Source: Veillonellaceae bacterium DNF00626 (GTDB lineage: Bacteria > Bacillota > Negativicutes > Veillonellales > Dialisteraceae). Taken from it: DNA of 64,000 nt. A program made the translations under genes and the position numbers. The notes beneath the pieces were generated by a model that was not told where the DNA came from, ran no database searches, and saw nothing but the letters and a program-made list of their open reading frames with translations. Positions 56,250 through 64,000 of the stretch are shown piece after piece. Position 1 is the first letter of the stretch. Every line of letters begins with the position of its first letter. The stretch spans positions 62,001 through 126,000 of the forward strand of contig KQ960876.1 of NCBI GenBank assembly GCA_001553355.1. Reading direction: 5' to 3'.

Positions 56250-58706
56250 CTAATCATCTGACGAATTCGTATTTTCATCTACATAATGTTCCTTGGCATC
56301 TTTAAGATGATCTTCCGCTTGAATAGGCTGCTCTTGTTTTTGCTCCGTATCAAATTGAATTTGAATATGATAGAGATACAATACAATCGTTTCCATCATA
56401 GCCTGTTGCATTTCTTCAAATATATCAAAAGCTTCTACTTTATACTCCACAATAGGATTTCGTTGTCCATAGGAACGTAACCCGATACCTTCTTTTAGCA
56501 TATCCATATCATCCAAATGTTCCATCCACTTGGAATCAACTACTTTCAACATAACAGCTTTTTCTAATTCTCTCATCATCGGTGAACCGATAGACTGTTC
56601 ACGCGCTTCATAAGTATCGTGTGCCGTTTTAATCAATTTATTTTCCAACTCTTCACGACTTAAATCTTCCACTTCTTCTACGGTTATTTCACCGGGTGCA
56701 AGGAAATATTTTTCACAATACTTCAATAATCCCTCAAAATCCCATTCCTCAGGATATAACTTTGCATTAGCATACACATCAAGGCCTCGTTGAATCAGCG
56801 AATCAACCATATTCAAAATTTGTTCTTTCATATCATTGCCTTCCAAAATCTTATGGCGTTGATCATAAACAACTTTTCGTTGCTGATTCATAACATCATC
56901 ATACTCAAGGACATATTTACGAATATCAAAGTTTCTTTCTTCTACACGCTTCTGCGCTTTTTGAATCGCATGTGTCACCATGGAACTCTTAATTTCTTCA
57001 TCTTCCTCAAGTCCCATTTTTTCCATAAATTTCTTAATATTATCTCCGCCAAAAATACGCATTAAATCATCTTCCAATGATAAGAAAAATTGACTCGAAC
57101 CGGGATCACCCTGTCGTCCGGCACGACCTCTAAGCTGATTATCAATACGACGACTTTCATGTCTTTCTGTCCCAATAATGGCCAATCCGCCCAACTCCGG
57201 AACATCCTTCCCAAGCACGATATCCGTACCACGACCTGCCATATTTGTAGCAATAGTCACCTGCCCTTTTTGTCCGGCTTGCGCTACAATCTGAGCTTCC
57301 AATTCGTGATATTTCGCATTCAATACGTTATGTACAATGCCGGCTTGTTTCAGCATTTGACTTAATTGCTCCGACTGTTCAATAGATGTTGTGCCGATAA
57401 GAATAGGCTGTCCCAAAGCATGCCGTCTTTGTACTTCTCTCACAACTGCTTTATACTTTCCACGTTTTGTTTTGAAAATGACATCAGACAAATCTTTTCG
57501 CTGAATTGGCTTGTTTGTAGGTACTTGAAAAACTTCCAGTCCATAAATTTTGATAAATTCTTGTTCTTCCGTCTTTGCCGTACCGGTCATACCTGCCAAT
57601 TTATCATACATACGGAAATAGTTCTGGAATGTGATTGTTGCTAAGGTCTGACTCTCTCTTTGTACCTGCAAACCCTCTTTGGCCTCAATAGCCTGATGGA
57701 GTCCATCAGAATAACGACGTCCATACATCAAACGCCCTGTAAATTCATCAACAATAATAACTTCTCCATCTTTTACTACATAATCTTTATCACGTTCCAT
57801 CATAGCTTGTGCACGTAACGCTTGTACAAATAAATGATTCAATTCCAAATTCGCCGGGTCATAAAGATTATCTACTTTAAGCAATTTTTCCATTTTAGCT
57901 ACACCGGCTTCCGTAGGTGCCACGGTTTTTTGCTTTTCATCAATAGTATAATCTTCCTCTTTCTTAAGTTGCGGAACTAATTTCGCTACTACATAATAGT
58001 TATCTGTGGATTTTTGCCCCGGCCCGGAAATAATCAATGGAGTTCTTGCTTCATCAATCAAAATACTATCCACTTCATCAATCAGACAATAATGAAGCGG
58101 ACGCTGCACCATTTGATCCAAACTGGTGACCATATTATCACGGAGATAATCAAATCCAAATTCATTGTTTGTGCCATAAGTAATATCTGAATTATAGGCT
58201 ACTTTTCTCTGCTCAAAATCAAGATCATGTACAATCAATCCCACAGAAAGGCCTAAAAATTTATAGACCTGTCCCATCCATTCGCTATCACGTTTTGCCA
58301 AATAATCATTGACTGTGATAACATGAACGCCTTTTCCTTCCAGTGCATTTAAATAGACCGGTGCTGTAGCCACAAGTGTCTTACCTTCACCGGTACTCAT
58401 TTCAGCAATATTTCCTCTGTGAAGAATAATACCGCCAATCAACTGTACATCAAAATGTCTCATTCCAAGCACACGACGAGATGCTTCACGAATAACCGCA
58501 AAAGCCTCCGGCATAATATCATCCAAAGTTTCTCCCTTAGCAAGCCGTGCTTTAAACTCATTGGTTTTATTTGCTAACGAAGAATCGCTCAAATTGCGAA
58601 GAGAATCTTCAAGGGGATTGATTTCCTCCTCAACGATTCGACGCATTTTTTTAATATCCCGTTCGTTAGAACCGTTAAATAATCTGTCTAAAAACTTGTC
58701 AAACAT
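56250..58706 (-). CDS. secA: Preprotein translocase ATPase SecA
   Basis: The 818-residue protein is a SecA motor with GEGKT at residues 106-110, [14 protein letters not shown] near 207, and MAGRGTDI with [14 protein letters not shown] further on. It drives secretion through SecYEG. The C-terminal end is acidic (residues about 785-818) and lacks the Cys-rich zinc motif present in many SecA proteins. The start is preceded by an AAGGAG-like site and an intergenic region after hpf that includes a terminator. Confidence 0.97.
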   Translation of the reverse strand: MFDKFLDRLFNGSNERDIKKMRRIVEEEINPLEDSLRNLSDSSLANKTNEFKARLAKGETLDDIMPEAFAVIREASRRVLGMRHFDVQLIGGIILHRGNIAEMSTGEGKTLVATAPVYLNALEGKGVHVITVNDYLAKRDSEWMGQVYKFLGLSVGLIVHDLDFEQRKVAYNSDITYGTNNEFGFDYLRDNMVTSLDQMVQRPLHYCLIDEVDSILIDEARTPLIISGPGQKSTDNYYVVAKLVPQLKKEEDYTIDEKQKTVAPTEAGVAKMEKLLKVDNLYDPANLELNHLFVQALRAQAMMERDKDYVVKDGEVIIVDEFTGRLMYGRRYSDGLHQAIEAKEGLQVQRESQTLATITFQNYFRMYDKLAGMTGTAKTEEQEFIKIYGLEVFQVPTNKPIQRKDLSDVIFKTKRGKYKAVVREVQRRHALGQPILIGTTSIEQSEQLSQMLKQAGIVHNVLNAKYHELEAQIVAQAGQKGQVTIATNMAGRGTDIVLGKDVPELGGLAIIGTERHESRRIDNQLRGRAGRQGDPGSSQFFLSLEDDLMRIFGGDNIKKFMEKMGLEEDEEIKSSMVTHAIQKAQKRVEERNFDIRKYVLEYDDVMNQQRKVVYDQRHKILEGNDMKEQILNMVDSLIQRGLDVYANAKLYPEEWDFEGLLKYCEKYFLAPGEITVEEVEDLSREELENKLIKTAHDTYEAREQSIGSPMMRELEKAVMLKVVDSKWMEHLDDMDMLKEGIGLRSYGQRNPIVEYKVEAFDIFEEMQQAMMETIVLYLYHIQIQFDTEQKQEQPIQAEDHLKDAKEHYVDENTNSSDD

Positions 58707-58798
58707 TGAATTTACTCCTTCACTTTTTAGTATTTACATATATAACTATATCATAAGCCAATATCTAATTTATTTTATCAAAATAGGTTCATATAGTC

Positions 58799-58830
58799 AA
58801 AAAAAGAGCGGTATTATCCACTCTTTTTTT
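58799..58830 (-). terminator. Intrinsic terminator of hpf
   Basis: A7-GAG (from 58799) pairs with CTC-T7 (to 58830), with two inner GG/CC pairs flanking a C/A mismatch. On the minus strand it ends in seven Ts after the hpf stop. Confidence 0.78.
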
Positions 58831-58847
58831 CACTATGTGAAATATTA

Positions 58848-59384
58848 TCAATTATGTTCTGAATCAATAAGTCCATATTTCCCGTCATTTCTCCGATATA
58901 CAACAGCCATTCCATCAGATTCTATGTTATAAAACATAAAGAAACTATGACCCAATAAATTCATCTGTAACACCGCTTCTTCCGGTGTCATAGAATTAAT
59001 AACGAAACGTTTTTGTCGAACAATTTCAAAATCATTATCAGCCGTTGACTGTTCTTTTTCTTCAATAAACTGCTGACTCATTACATCTTTTCCCTTAAAT
59101 TTACGTGCCAAACGTGTTTTATATTTATGGATCTGTCTTTCTACTTTATCAAACACCAAATCAATCGATTTATACATATCATTTGATTTTTCCACGCCCC
59201 GCAAAATAACACCATCAACGAAAACCGTCACTTCACAAGTTTTTGTCATATTGGAAATTCGCATCAACACATTAATTTTCAAAGGTTTATCAAAATAGCG
59301 CTGAATTTTGCCTGTATGCTTTTCGACATAAGCATGTAATGCCTCTGTGACTTCAAGATTTTTTCCTCGTACTGTTAGTTCCAT
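58848..59384 (-). CDS. hpf: Ribosome hibernation promoting factor, long form
   Basis: The 178-residue protein has the N-terminal RaiA/HPF domain (LTVRGKNLEVTEALHAYVEKHTGKIQRYF) and a C-terminal dimerisation domain ending VLQMNLLGHSFFMFYNIESDGMAVVYRR, the long form that builds 100S ribosomes. The ATG at 59382-59384 follows AGGGAGGA; an upstream start would add a poorly conserved 24 residues. It is monocistronic. Confidence 0.96.
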   Translation of the reverse strand: MELTVRGKNLEVTEALHAYVEKHTGKIQRYFDKPLKINVLMRISNMTKTCEVTVFVDGVILRGVEKSNDMYKSIDLVFDKVERQIHKYKTRLARKFKGKDVMSQQFIEEKEQSTADNDFEIVRQKRFVINSMTPEEAVLQMNLLGHSFFMFYNIESDGMAVVYRRNDGKYGLIDSEHN

Positions 59385-59528
59385 GATAAATCCTCCCTTC
59401 AATAACACCGTGAAATTCTCTATATTTATTATATGATATGTAAGCAATTTTTCCAATAAATATAAACGTCAAGATATATGAAATTCTTAATAAGGATACA
59501 TAGATTATTTGGAATAATAAAGCATTTG

Positions 59529-59556
59529 AAAAGCAGACACATTTCTGCATCTGCTT
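59529..59556 (-). terminator. Likely terminator of cspA
   Basis: AAGCAGA (59531-59537) and TCTGCTT (59550-59556) form a stem with a short loop. On the minus strand it is followed by TTC rather than a long T-run, so strength is uncertain. It lies 36 bases after the cspA stop. Confidence 0.5.
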
Positions 59557-59591
59557 AACTCAGTCATCGTATTTTATGCTTCAGTAAGCGA

Positions 59592-59792
59592 TCAGTCTAC
59601 CACTTGTACATTAGCAGCCTGGGGTCCTCTTTCTCCATCAATGATGTCAAATTCAACCTTTTGGCCTTCATTCAGTGTTTTGAAGCCTTCAGCCTGAATG
59701 GCAGAGTAGTGAACGAAAACGTCGCCGCCTTCTTCTCTTTCAATAAAACCAAAACCTTTGTCTGCACTGAACCACTTAACTGTACCTTTCAT
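59592..59792 (-). CDS. cspA: Cold shock protein
   Basis: The 66-residue protein is a single cold-shock domain with RNA-binding motifs [11 protein letters not shown] and DVFVHYSAI. It acts as an RNA chaperone. A strong AGGAGG ribosome site and a consensus promoter with a transcribed palindrome lie upstream. It is monocistronic. Confidence 0.97.
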   Translation of the reverse strand: MKGTVKWFSADKGFGFIEREEGGDVFVHYSAIQAEGFKTLNEGQKVEFDIIDGERGPQAANVQVVD

Positions 59793-59843
59793 AAAATGTT
59801 CCTCCTAAAAATATCACTTCCTGCTCAATTTGAGCATAGATTA

Positions 59844-59872
59844 ACAATATCACAAAATTAAGATTGCGTCAA
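59844..59872 (-). promoter_or_regulatory. Promoter of cspA
   Basis: TTGACG (59867-59872) and TATTGT (59844-59849) are 17 bases apart on the minus strand. The transcript would begin near 59837 and contains a short palindrome GCTCAA/TTGAGC in its leader. The remaining intergenic bases 59873-60003 show only a weak hairpin with T-run for fumC. Confidence 0.65.
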
Positions 59873-60003
59873 TAAGAAGCTAACTCACTATTTAAGGTAA
59901 TAATATCAAAAAATAAAATGCTCATTTTATACATGTGATAGAGAAATAGACAACTCCTCAATTTCTATGATAAAACTATTTCGGTAATTTCCCTCTCTAT
60001 CTT

Positions 60004-61386
60004 TTACACTTTTGTCATATCTTTTGCTACCACCATATGGTCATAATCTTTTTCTGTAACATAACCTAATGCCATAGCAGCTTCTTTAAGAGATGTCCCG
60101 TCATGAAAAGCTTTCTTCGCTATCTCTGCAGATTTTTCATACCCGATATGAGGAGACAAAGCAGTGACCAACATAAGTGATTTTTCTACTAATTCATTCA
60201 TTCTATCTTCATTAGCAGTCATTCCCTTTAGACAATGATCATTAAATGATTGAATAGCGTCACCTAAAATATGAACAGATTCAATATATGTATGTGCAAT
60301 AATCGGCGCATACGCATTAAGTTCAAAACGCCCCTGTGATGAAGCCATAGATATAGTACTTTGATTACCATGAACACGACAAGTTACCATTGTAAGTGCT
60401 TCACATTGAGTAGGGTTCACTTTCCCCGGCATAATAGATGAGCCCGGTTCATTAGCCGGGAGTGTAATTTCTCCCAACCCTGCTCGCGGTCCGCAAGCTA
60501 AGAGTCTAATATCATCAGCTATTTTCATTAGATCTGTTGCCAAAGCTTCTAAAGCACCGTGAGAAAAAACAAATTCATCACGCCCGGTAAGTGCATAAAA
60601 TTTATTTTCTTCCGACTTAAAAGAAATACCTGTTTCTTTCGCAATAACTTCAGCTACATCTTTACCAAACCCTGCCGGGCTATTTAATCCTGTCCCCACA
60701 GCAGTACCACCTATGGCTAAGCCTAAAAAATATTTTTCACTTTCTTCTATCATTTGTTTACTTTTCTGAAGCATCATTTGCCAACCGGAAATTTCCTGTC
60801 CAAAAGTAAGCGGAACGGCATCTTGTAAATGTGTTCTTCCTATTTTTACCAGATGCATATATTTTTGTTTTTGCTTTTCCATAGTATCAATCAAATTCTG
60901 CAAAGGTCGATAAAGATTATGATGCAGTGCTTCTATCACCGCAATATGCATCGCCGTAGGGAATGTATCATTCGATGATTGCGACATATTTACATCATCA
61001 TTAGGATGGATCGAGCTGTCTATTCCTTTTTCTTTTAATTTCTCATTAGCAATATGAGCAATAACCTCATTCATATTCATATTACTTTGTGTACCTGACC
61101 CTGTTTGATAAATCACCAAAGGAAATTCATCTTTCCACTGACCTGCAATAATTTCGTCACAAACATCTTTAATCGCTACTTCTTTTTCCGCTGAAAGCTT
61201 ACCGGATTTCTTATTCACTATCGCAGCACTTTTTTTCAATATAGCAAAAGCCCGAATAATTTCTTCAGGCATTTTATCTTTCCCAATTTTAAAATTTTCA
61301 AAAGAACGCTGCGTTTGTGCTCCCCACATATGTTCTGCCGGTACTTTAATTTCCCCAAAAGTATCATGTTCAATTCTGTAACTCAT
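60004..61386 (-). CDS. fumC: Class II fumarate hydratase
   Basis: The 460-residue enzyme belongs to the fumarase/aspartase superfamily. It has [12 protein letters not shown] near residue 96, [10 protein letters not shown], and the flexible signature loop [11 protein letters not shown] near 318. The class II features favour fumarase over aspartase, but the related aspartase cannot be entirely excluded. It interconverts fumarate and malate in the cytoplasm. It is a single gene between cspA and the SRP RNA. Confidence 0.93.
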   Translation of the reverse strand: MSYRIEHDTFGEIKVPAEHMWGAQTQRSFENFKIGKDKMPEEIIRAFAILKKSAAIVNKKSGKLSAEKEVAIKDVCDEIIAGQWKDEFPLVIYQTGSGTQSNMNMNEVIAHIANEKLKEKGIDSSIHPNDDVNMSQSSNDTFPTAMHIAVIEALHHNLYRPLQNLIDTMEKQKQKYMHLVKIGRTHLQDAVPLTFGQEISGWQMMLQKSKQMIEESEKYFLGLAIGGTAVGTGLNSPAGFGKDVAEVIAKETGISFKSEENKFYALTGRDEFVFSHGALEALATDLMKIADDIRLLACGPRAGLGEITLPANEPGSSIMPGKVNPTQCEALTMVTCRVHGNQSTISMASSQGRFELNAYAPIIAHTYIESVHILGDAIQSFNDHCLKGMTANEDRMNELVEKSLMLVTALSPHIGYEKSAEIAKKAFHDGTSLKEAAMALGYVTEKDYDHMVVAKDMTKV

Positions 61387-61529
61387 GTCTACCTCCTATT
61401 ATTTTCTTCCCTCTTGATTTTATCACCTTTATAAAGTTATTGCATAAAAGAAATTTCTATTTCTATTGTCATATTTTCTTTTTAAGAATAAAATGTAATG
61501 TATAGTTAGTAGTATTTCAAATAAAAATC

Positions 61530-61557
61530 TTGATTTTCCTCGTACATATAGTATAAT
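61530..61557 (+). promoter_or_regulatory. Promoter of the SRP RNA
   Basis: TTGATT (61530-61535) and TATAAT (61552-61557) are 16 bases apart, about 30 bases before the SRP RNA stem. The rest of the fumC-dnaX gap (61387-61529) holds nothing else I can identify. Confidence 0.7.
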
Positions 61558-61587
61558 AGTTGCACATGGCTTTGTAATTTTGATTTA

Positions 61588-61695
61588 TGGCAGTCTTCGA
61601 GCCTGTGCAATGGAATCCCATGAATCCTGTCAGGTCCGAAAGGAAGCAGCAGTAAGTGGCCCTTTCCATGTGCCACAGTAACCCGAAGGCTGTCG
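61588..61695 (+). ncRNA. ffs: Signal recognition particle RNA, small (4.5S) type
   Basis: The roughly 108-base region folds as one long hairpin. GGCAGTCTTCG at the 5' side pairs with CGAAGGCTGTC at the 3' side, and the apical part contains the conserved GTCAGGTCCGAAAGGAAGCAGCAG of the Ffh-binding domain. It lacks the Alu domain of Bacillus scRNA, so it is the short form. It lies upstream of dnaX, as in many Bacillota. The precise ends are estimated. Confidence 0.92.
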
Positions 61696-61753
61696 TAAAT
61701 GAGAATTGCAAGGTCTTTTCTTATGCTTATACATTTTTTATTCGGAGGTTCTC

Positions 61754-63703
61754 ATGGCGTATTTAGCATTATATAGAAAATGGCGTCCTCGCACTTTTGA
61801 TGAAGTGGTGGGACAAAAACATATTTCCATTCCTCTTTTACGTGCTTTAGAGCAGAATCGTCCTGCTCATGCTTATCTCTTTTCCGGATCTCGCGGTACA
61901 GGAAAAACCAGTATGGCACGCATCATGGCAAAAGCAATCAATTGTTTACAACCGATAAATGGTAATCCTTGTAATGAATGTACGAATTGTGTAGAAATCA
62001 ATCAAGGTTCTTCCTTAGATGTATATGAAATAGACGGTGCATCAAATCGTGGTGTTGATGAAATATTGGAAATTCGTAAATCTATTCCTACATTACCTGT
62101 CGCTTGTCGTAAAAAGGTCTATATCATTGATGAAGTTCACATGCTCACTAAAGAAGCATTTAACGCTCTTTTGAAAACATTGGAAGAACCGCCATCCCAT
62201 GTACTTTTCATTTTGGCCACAACAGAACCGGGCCGTGTACCGGTCACTATTTTATCCCGCTGCCAACGTTATGAATTTCATCGTATTTCTGTTCCTGCCA
62301 TGAAAGAACATTTACTATCGGTAGCAGCGAAAAGTGATATTTCCCTATCTCCCGAAGCAGCCGACTTAATTGCCATTCGTGCAGATGGCGGATTACGTGA
62401 TGCACTATCCCTCTTGGATCAATGTTCCGCTCTCGCAGCAGGGCAAGAATTAACCGTTGAAATGGTTTATCAATTATTAGGACTCACCGGAAAAGATCAA
62501 ATCATTCAATTAACCCACTATATCTTGGAAAATAAAAATGGCGAAGTGTTGCAGCTATTTTATGACATCTTACAGACGGGTAAGGACCCCGGTGATATTC
62601 TCCGAGATCTATTAGAGCATTTACGCTCAATCATGGTGTGCAAAGTGAATCCTCAAGCACCGGAATTATCAGCATACGGAAAAAATATTTCCTTATTAAA
62701 AGAAGATGCCAACAAAATCAGCGCCCCCTATTTAGACGCTTTATTTTCCTCTTTGCATGAAACAGTATACAGTGTAAAGAAAAGTTCTTCTCCACGCATG
62801 AATGCAGAAATGGGATTACTTCGTCTTTGTCGTATCAAAGGCTCTCAGGCATTGGACAGTTTAACGGAACGAATTGAACAATTGGAGCAGGAAATAGAAC
62901 GACTGAAAAAAAATGGCATTTCCGTGCCTTTAACGGAACATGCTCCGTCATCTTCCGCTACTTTTAATTCTTTAACCACCTCTGCCTCAGCATCATCCAT
63001 CCACTCATCTACTACGCCTATAAAAAAAACAACTGCATTAAAAGATGCGCCTATTCCTCCATCGTCTGCTCATCAAACAACAATAACAACAGAAACACAT
63101 ACCGCCATACCGACTCATCCAATTGAACAAGCACCTATAAAAGAAACTATTCCTACACCGACAAATGACATACTTACTACATCTCCTGAAAAAAGCACTC
63201 CTACTAAAACAATAAAAAAAGATGAGCTCACACCAAATACAGAGCAGGTCATCTCTCCGAGCGAATATGATAAGATATGGACACAAATGGCTGATTATTT
63301 GAAGCAAATTTATCGCATAGATATATGGAATTGTGTTCAAAAAAGTTCCTTACTCTTAGTCAGCAACACGCGAGCAGTAGCAGTAGCGCCTATGAAATTC
63401 ATATTAGTGGGATTAGACAATCCGTCCTATCAAAAAGTCATTTCTGAAGGATTTCAGAAAATTTTAGGATATCCCTTGCGCATTCATGGCGTTCTAAAAA
63501 ACAGTTCACAAGAAAAAGATATTCGTACCTATTTAGAAAGTATTTCCTTTTCTTCATCATCAAATCGCTCCATAAATGTACCGGCTTCAGACAAATACAC
63601 ATTAATCAAGCCACAGGAAATAAGTGAATCAGAAAAAGAAAATAAAACACTGACTGAGGCTTTAAAAATTCTCCCCAATTGCGATATTTATAAGAAGGAA
63701 TAA
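61754..63703 (+). CDS. dnaX: DNA polymerase III subunits gamma/tau
   Basis: The 649-residue clamp-loader ATPase has Walker A GSRGTGKTS at residues 45-53, a zinc module with Cys64, Cys73, Cys76 and Cys79, DEVHML, and a domain III ending near 375. A Ser/Thr/Pro-rich linker (about 390-510) and a C-terminal tau-like domain follow. The ATG at 61754 has CGGAGG upstream. An A8 run at codons 385-387 lies just after domain III, where slippage would give a gamma-like truncation. Upstream is the SRP RNA and downstream a ybaB-like gene, the standard order. Confidence 0.96.
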   Translation: MAYLALYRKWRPRTFDEVVGQKHISIPLLRALEQNRPAHAYLFSGSRGTGKTSMARIMAKAINCLQPINGNPCNECTNCVEINQGSSLDVYEIDGASNRGVDEILEIRKSIPTLPVACRKKVYIIDEVHMLTKEAFNALLKTLEEPPSHVLFILATTEPGRVPVTILSRCQRYEFHRISVPAMKEHLLSVAAKSDISLSPEAADLIAIRADGGLRDALSLLDQCSALAAGQELTVEMVYQLLGLTGKDQIIQLTHYILENKNGEVLQLFYDILQTGKDPGDILRDLLEHLRSIMVCKVNPQAPELSAYGKNISLLKEDANKISAPYLDALFSSLHETVYSVKKSSSPRMNAEMGLLRLCRIKGSQALDSLTERIEQLEQEIERLKKNGISVPLTEHAPSSSATFNSLTTSASASSIHSSTTPIKKTTALKDAPIPPSSAHQTTITTETHTAIPTHPIEQAPIKETIPTPTNDILTTSPEKSTPTKTIKKDELTPNTEQVISPSEYDKIWTQMADYLKQIYRIDIWNCVQKSSLLLVSNTRAVAVAPMKFILVGLDNPSYQKVISEGFQKILGYPLRIHGVLKNSSQEKDIRTYLESISFSSSSNRSINVPASDKYTLIKPQEISESEKENKTLTEALKILPNCDIYKKE

Positions 63704-63712
63704 TTCCCCCTC

Positions 63713-63741
63713 TTATCAGCCCCGCATAGATACGGTATAAT
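63713..63741 (+). promoter_or_regulatory. Possible promoter of the ybaB-like gene
   Basis: TATAAT (63736-63741) with a weak TTATCA (63713-63718) 17 bases upstream lies between dnaX and the next gene. Confidence 0.4.
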
Positions 63742-63795
63742 GTATATGATTTCATTTTCCATTCCGAAGTGAATGGATTATTCAAGGAGGATACT

Positions 63796-64000
63796 ATGTT
63801 TGGAAATAAAGCACAAATGCAAAACATGCTAAAAAAAGCACGCAAAATGCAAGAAGATATGCAAAAAATGCAGGAAGAATTAAAGAAACAAACTGTGGAT
63901 GTATCTGTAGGCGGCGGTGCTGTCACATTGGTTATGAACGGAGAAAAACAAATTGTTTCTCTAAAAATTTCTAAGGATGCAATCGATCCAAACGATCCGG
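63796..64000 (+). CDS. YbaB/EbfC family nucleoid-associated protein (5' part only)
   Basis: The frame runs off the window after 68 codons. It begins MFGNKAQMQNMLKKARKMQ, followed by a methionine-rich repeat pattern MQEDMQKMQEELKKQ and then a domain with VDVSVGGGAVTLVMNGEKQIV. This is the YbaB/EbfC family, which binds DNA as dimers. AAGGAGG stands 6 bases before the ATG. Its position after dnaX, normally with recR following, fits. Confidence 0.93.
   Translation, partial: MFGNKAQMQNMLKKARKMQEDMQKMQEELKKQTVDVSVGGGAVTLVMNGEKQIVSLKISKDAIDPNDP

Noticed and set aside
59880-60003. Terminator of fumC (AAAAT GAGC ATTTT followed by Ts)
   Set aside because: The stem has only five A-T pairs; too weak to list as a feature.
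1-64000. CRISPR arrays, rRNA operons, prophage or intact insertion sequences
   Set aside because: No regularly spaced repeats, rRNA signatures, phage structural genes or complete transposases with inverted repeats were seen.

Overview
The window is a gene-dense, AT-rich bacterial chromosome segment of the Bacillota type. Low-GC-type housekeeping blocks (ctsR-mcsA-clpC, radA-yacL-ispDF-gltX, obg-yhbY-nadD-yqeK-rsfS, csaB, long-form hpf, 6S RNA beside aspS) occur together with a short SRP RNA and type IV pilus genes. This mixture suggests Negativicutes, perhaps a Dialister/Veillonella-like organism. That is an inference from gene content and style, because no rRNA or outer-membrane marker lies in the window.

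Layout. From 1 to 31.6 kb nearly everything is on the minus strand. The order is lepA; a two-gene polar amino-acid ABC transporter; radA-yacL-ispDF-gltX; ctsR-mcsA-clpC; a long unit rarA-ftsK-SBP-rimO-pncC-recA-recX; 6S RNA; hisS-aspS; and recJ-relA-dtd-MBL-perM-fur. From 31.6 to 34.2 kb is a small accessory patch: tadA and tRNA-Ser(CGA) on the plus strand, an unannotated 39-codon gene, a YefM/YoeB toxin-antitoxin pair, an IS256-type transposase remnant, and a TPP-riboswitch-controlled thiT. From 34.3 to 39.1 kb is a type IV pilus assembly block (pilin, prepilin peptidase, four minor pilin-like genes, a fused PilM-PilN, a PilO-like gene) without pilB, pilC or pilT. A divergent secreted DUF4127 protein follows. 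From 41 to 61 kb, again minus, are the obgE...cvfB operon, an envelope operon (prfB with programmed frameshift, DUF5693, csaB, split transketolase, ftsE, ftsX, an EnvC-like M23 peptidase, ctpA), secA, hpf, cspA and fumC. The window ends with plus-strand SRP RNA, dnaX and the first 205 bases of a ybaB-like gene.

Functional threads. DNA repair and segregation genes (recA, recX, radA, rarA, ftsK, recJ, dnaX) and translation genes (gltX, aspS, hisS, dtd, prfB, lepA, rimO, tadA, rsfS, hpf) dominate. Stress control is represented by CtsR, whose promoter carries three GACTTTTT direct repeats, and by RelA and Fur. Two neighbours usual in Bacillus, mcsB and disA, are missing from their expected positions.

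No convincing undescribed multi-gene system was found. The best leads are: the rarA...recA operon lying directly behind the 6S RNA terminator; the compact pilus locus with a PilM-PilN fusion and a short prepilin peptidase; the 39-residue small gene next to the toxin-antitoxin pair; an A8 run in dnaX that could yield a gamma form; and the orphan solute-binding protein between ftsK and rimO.
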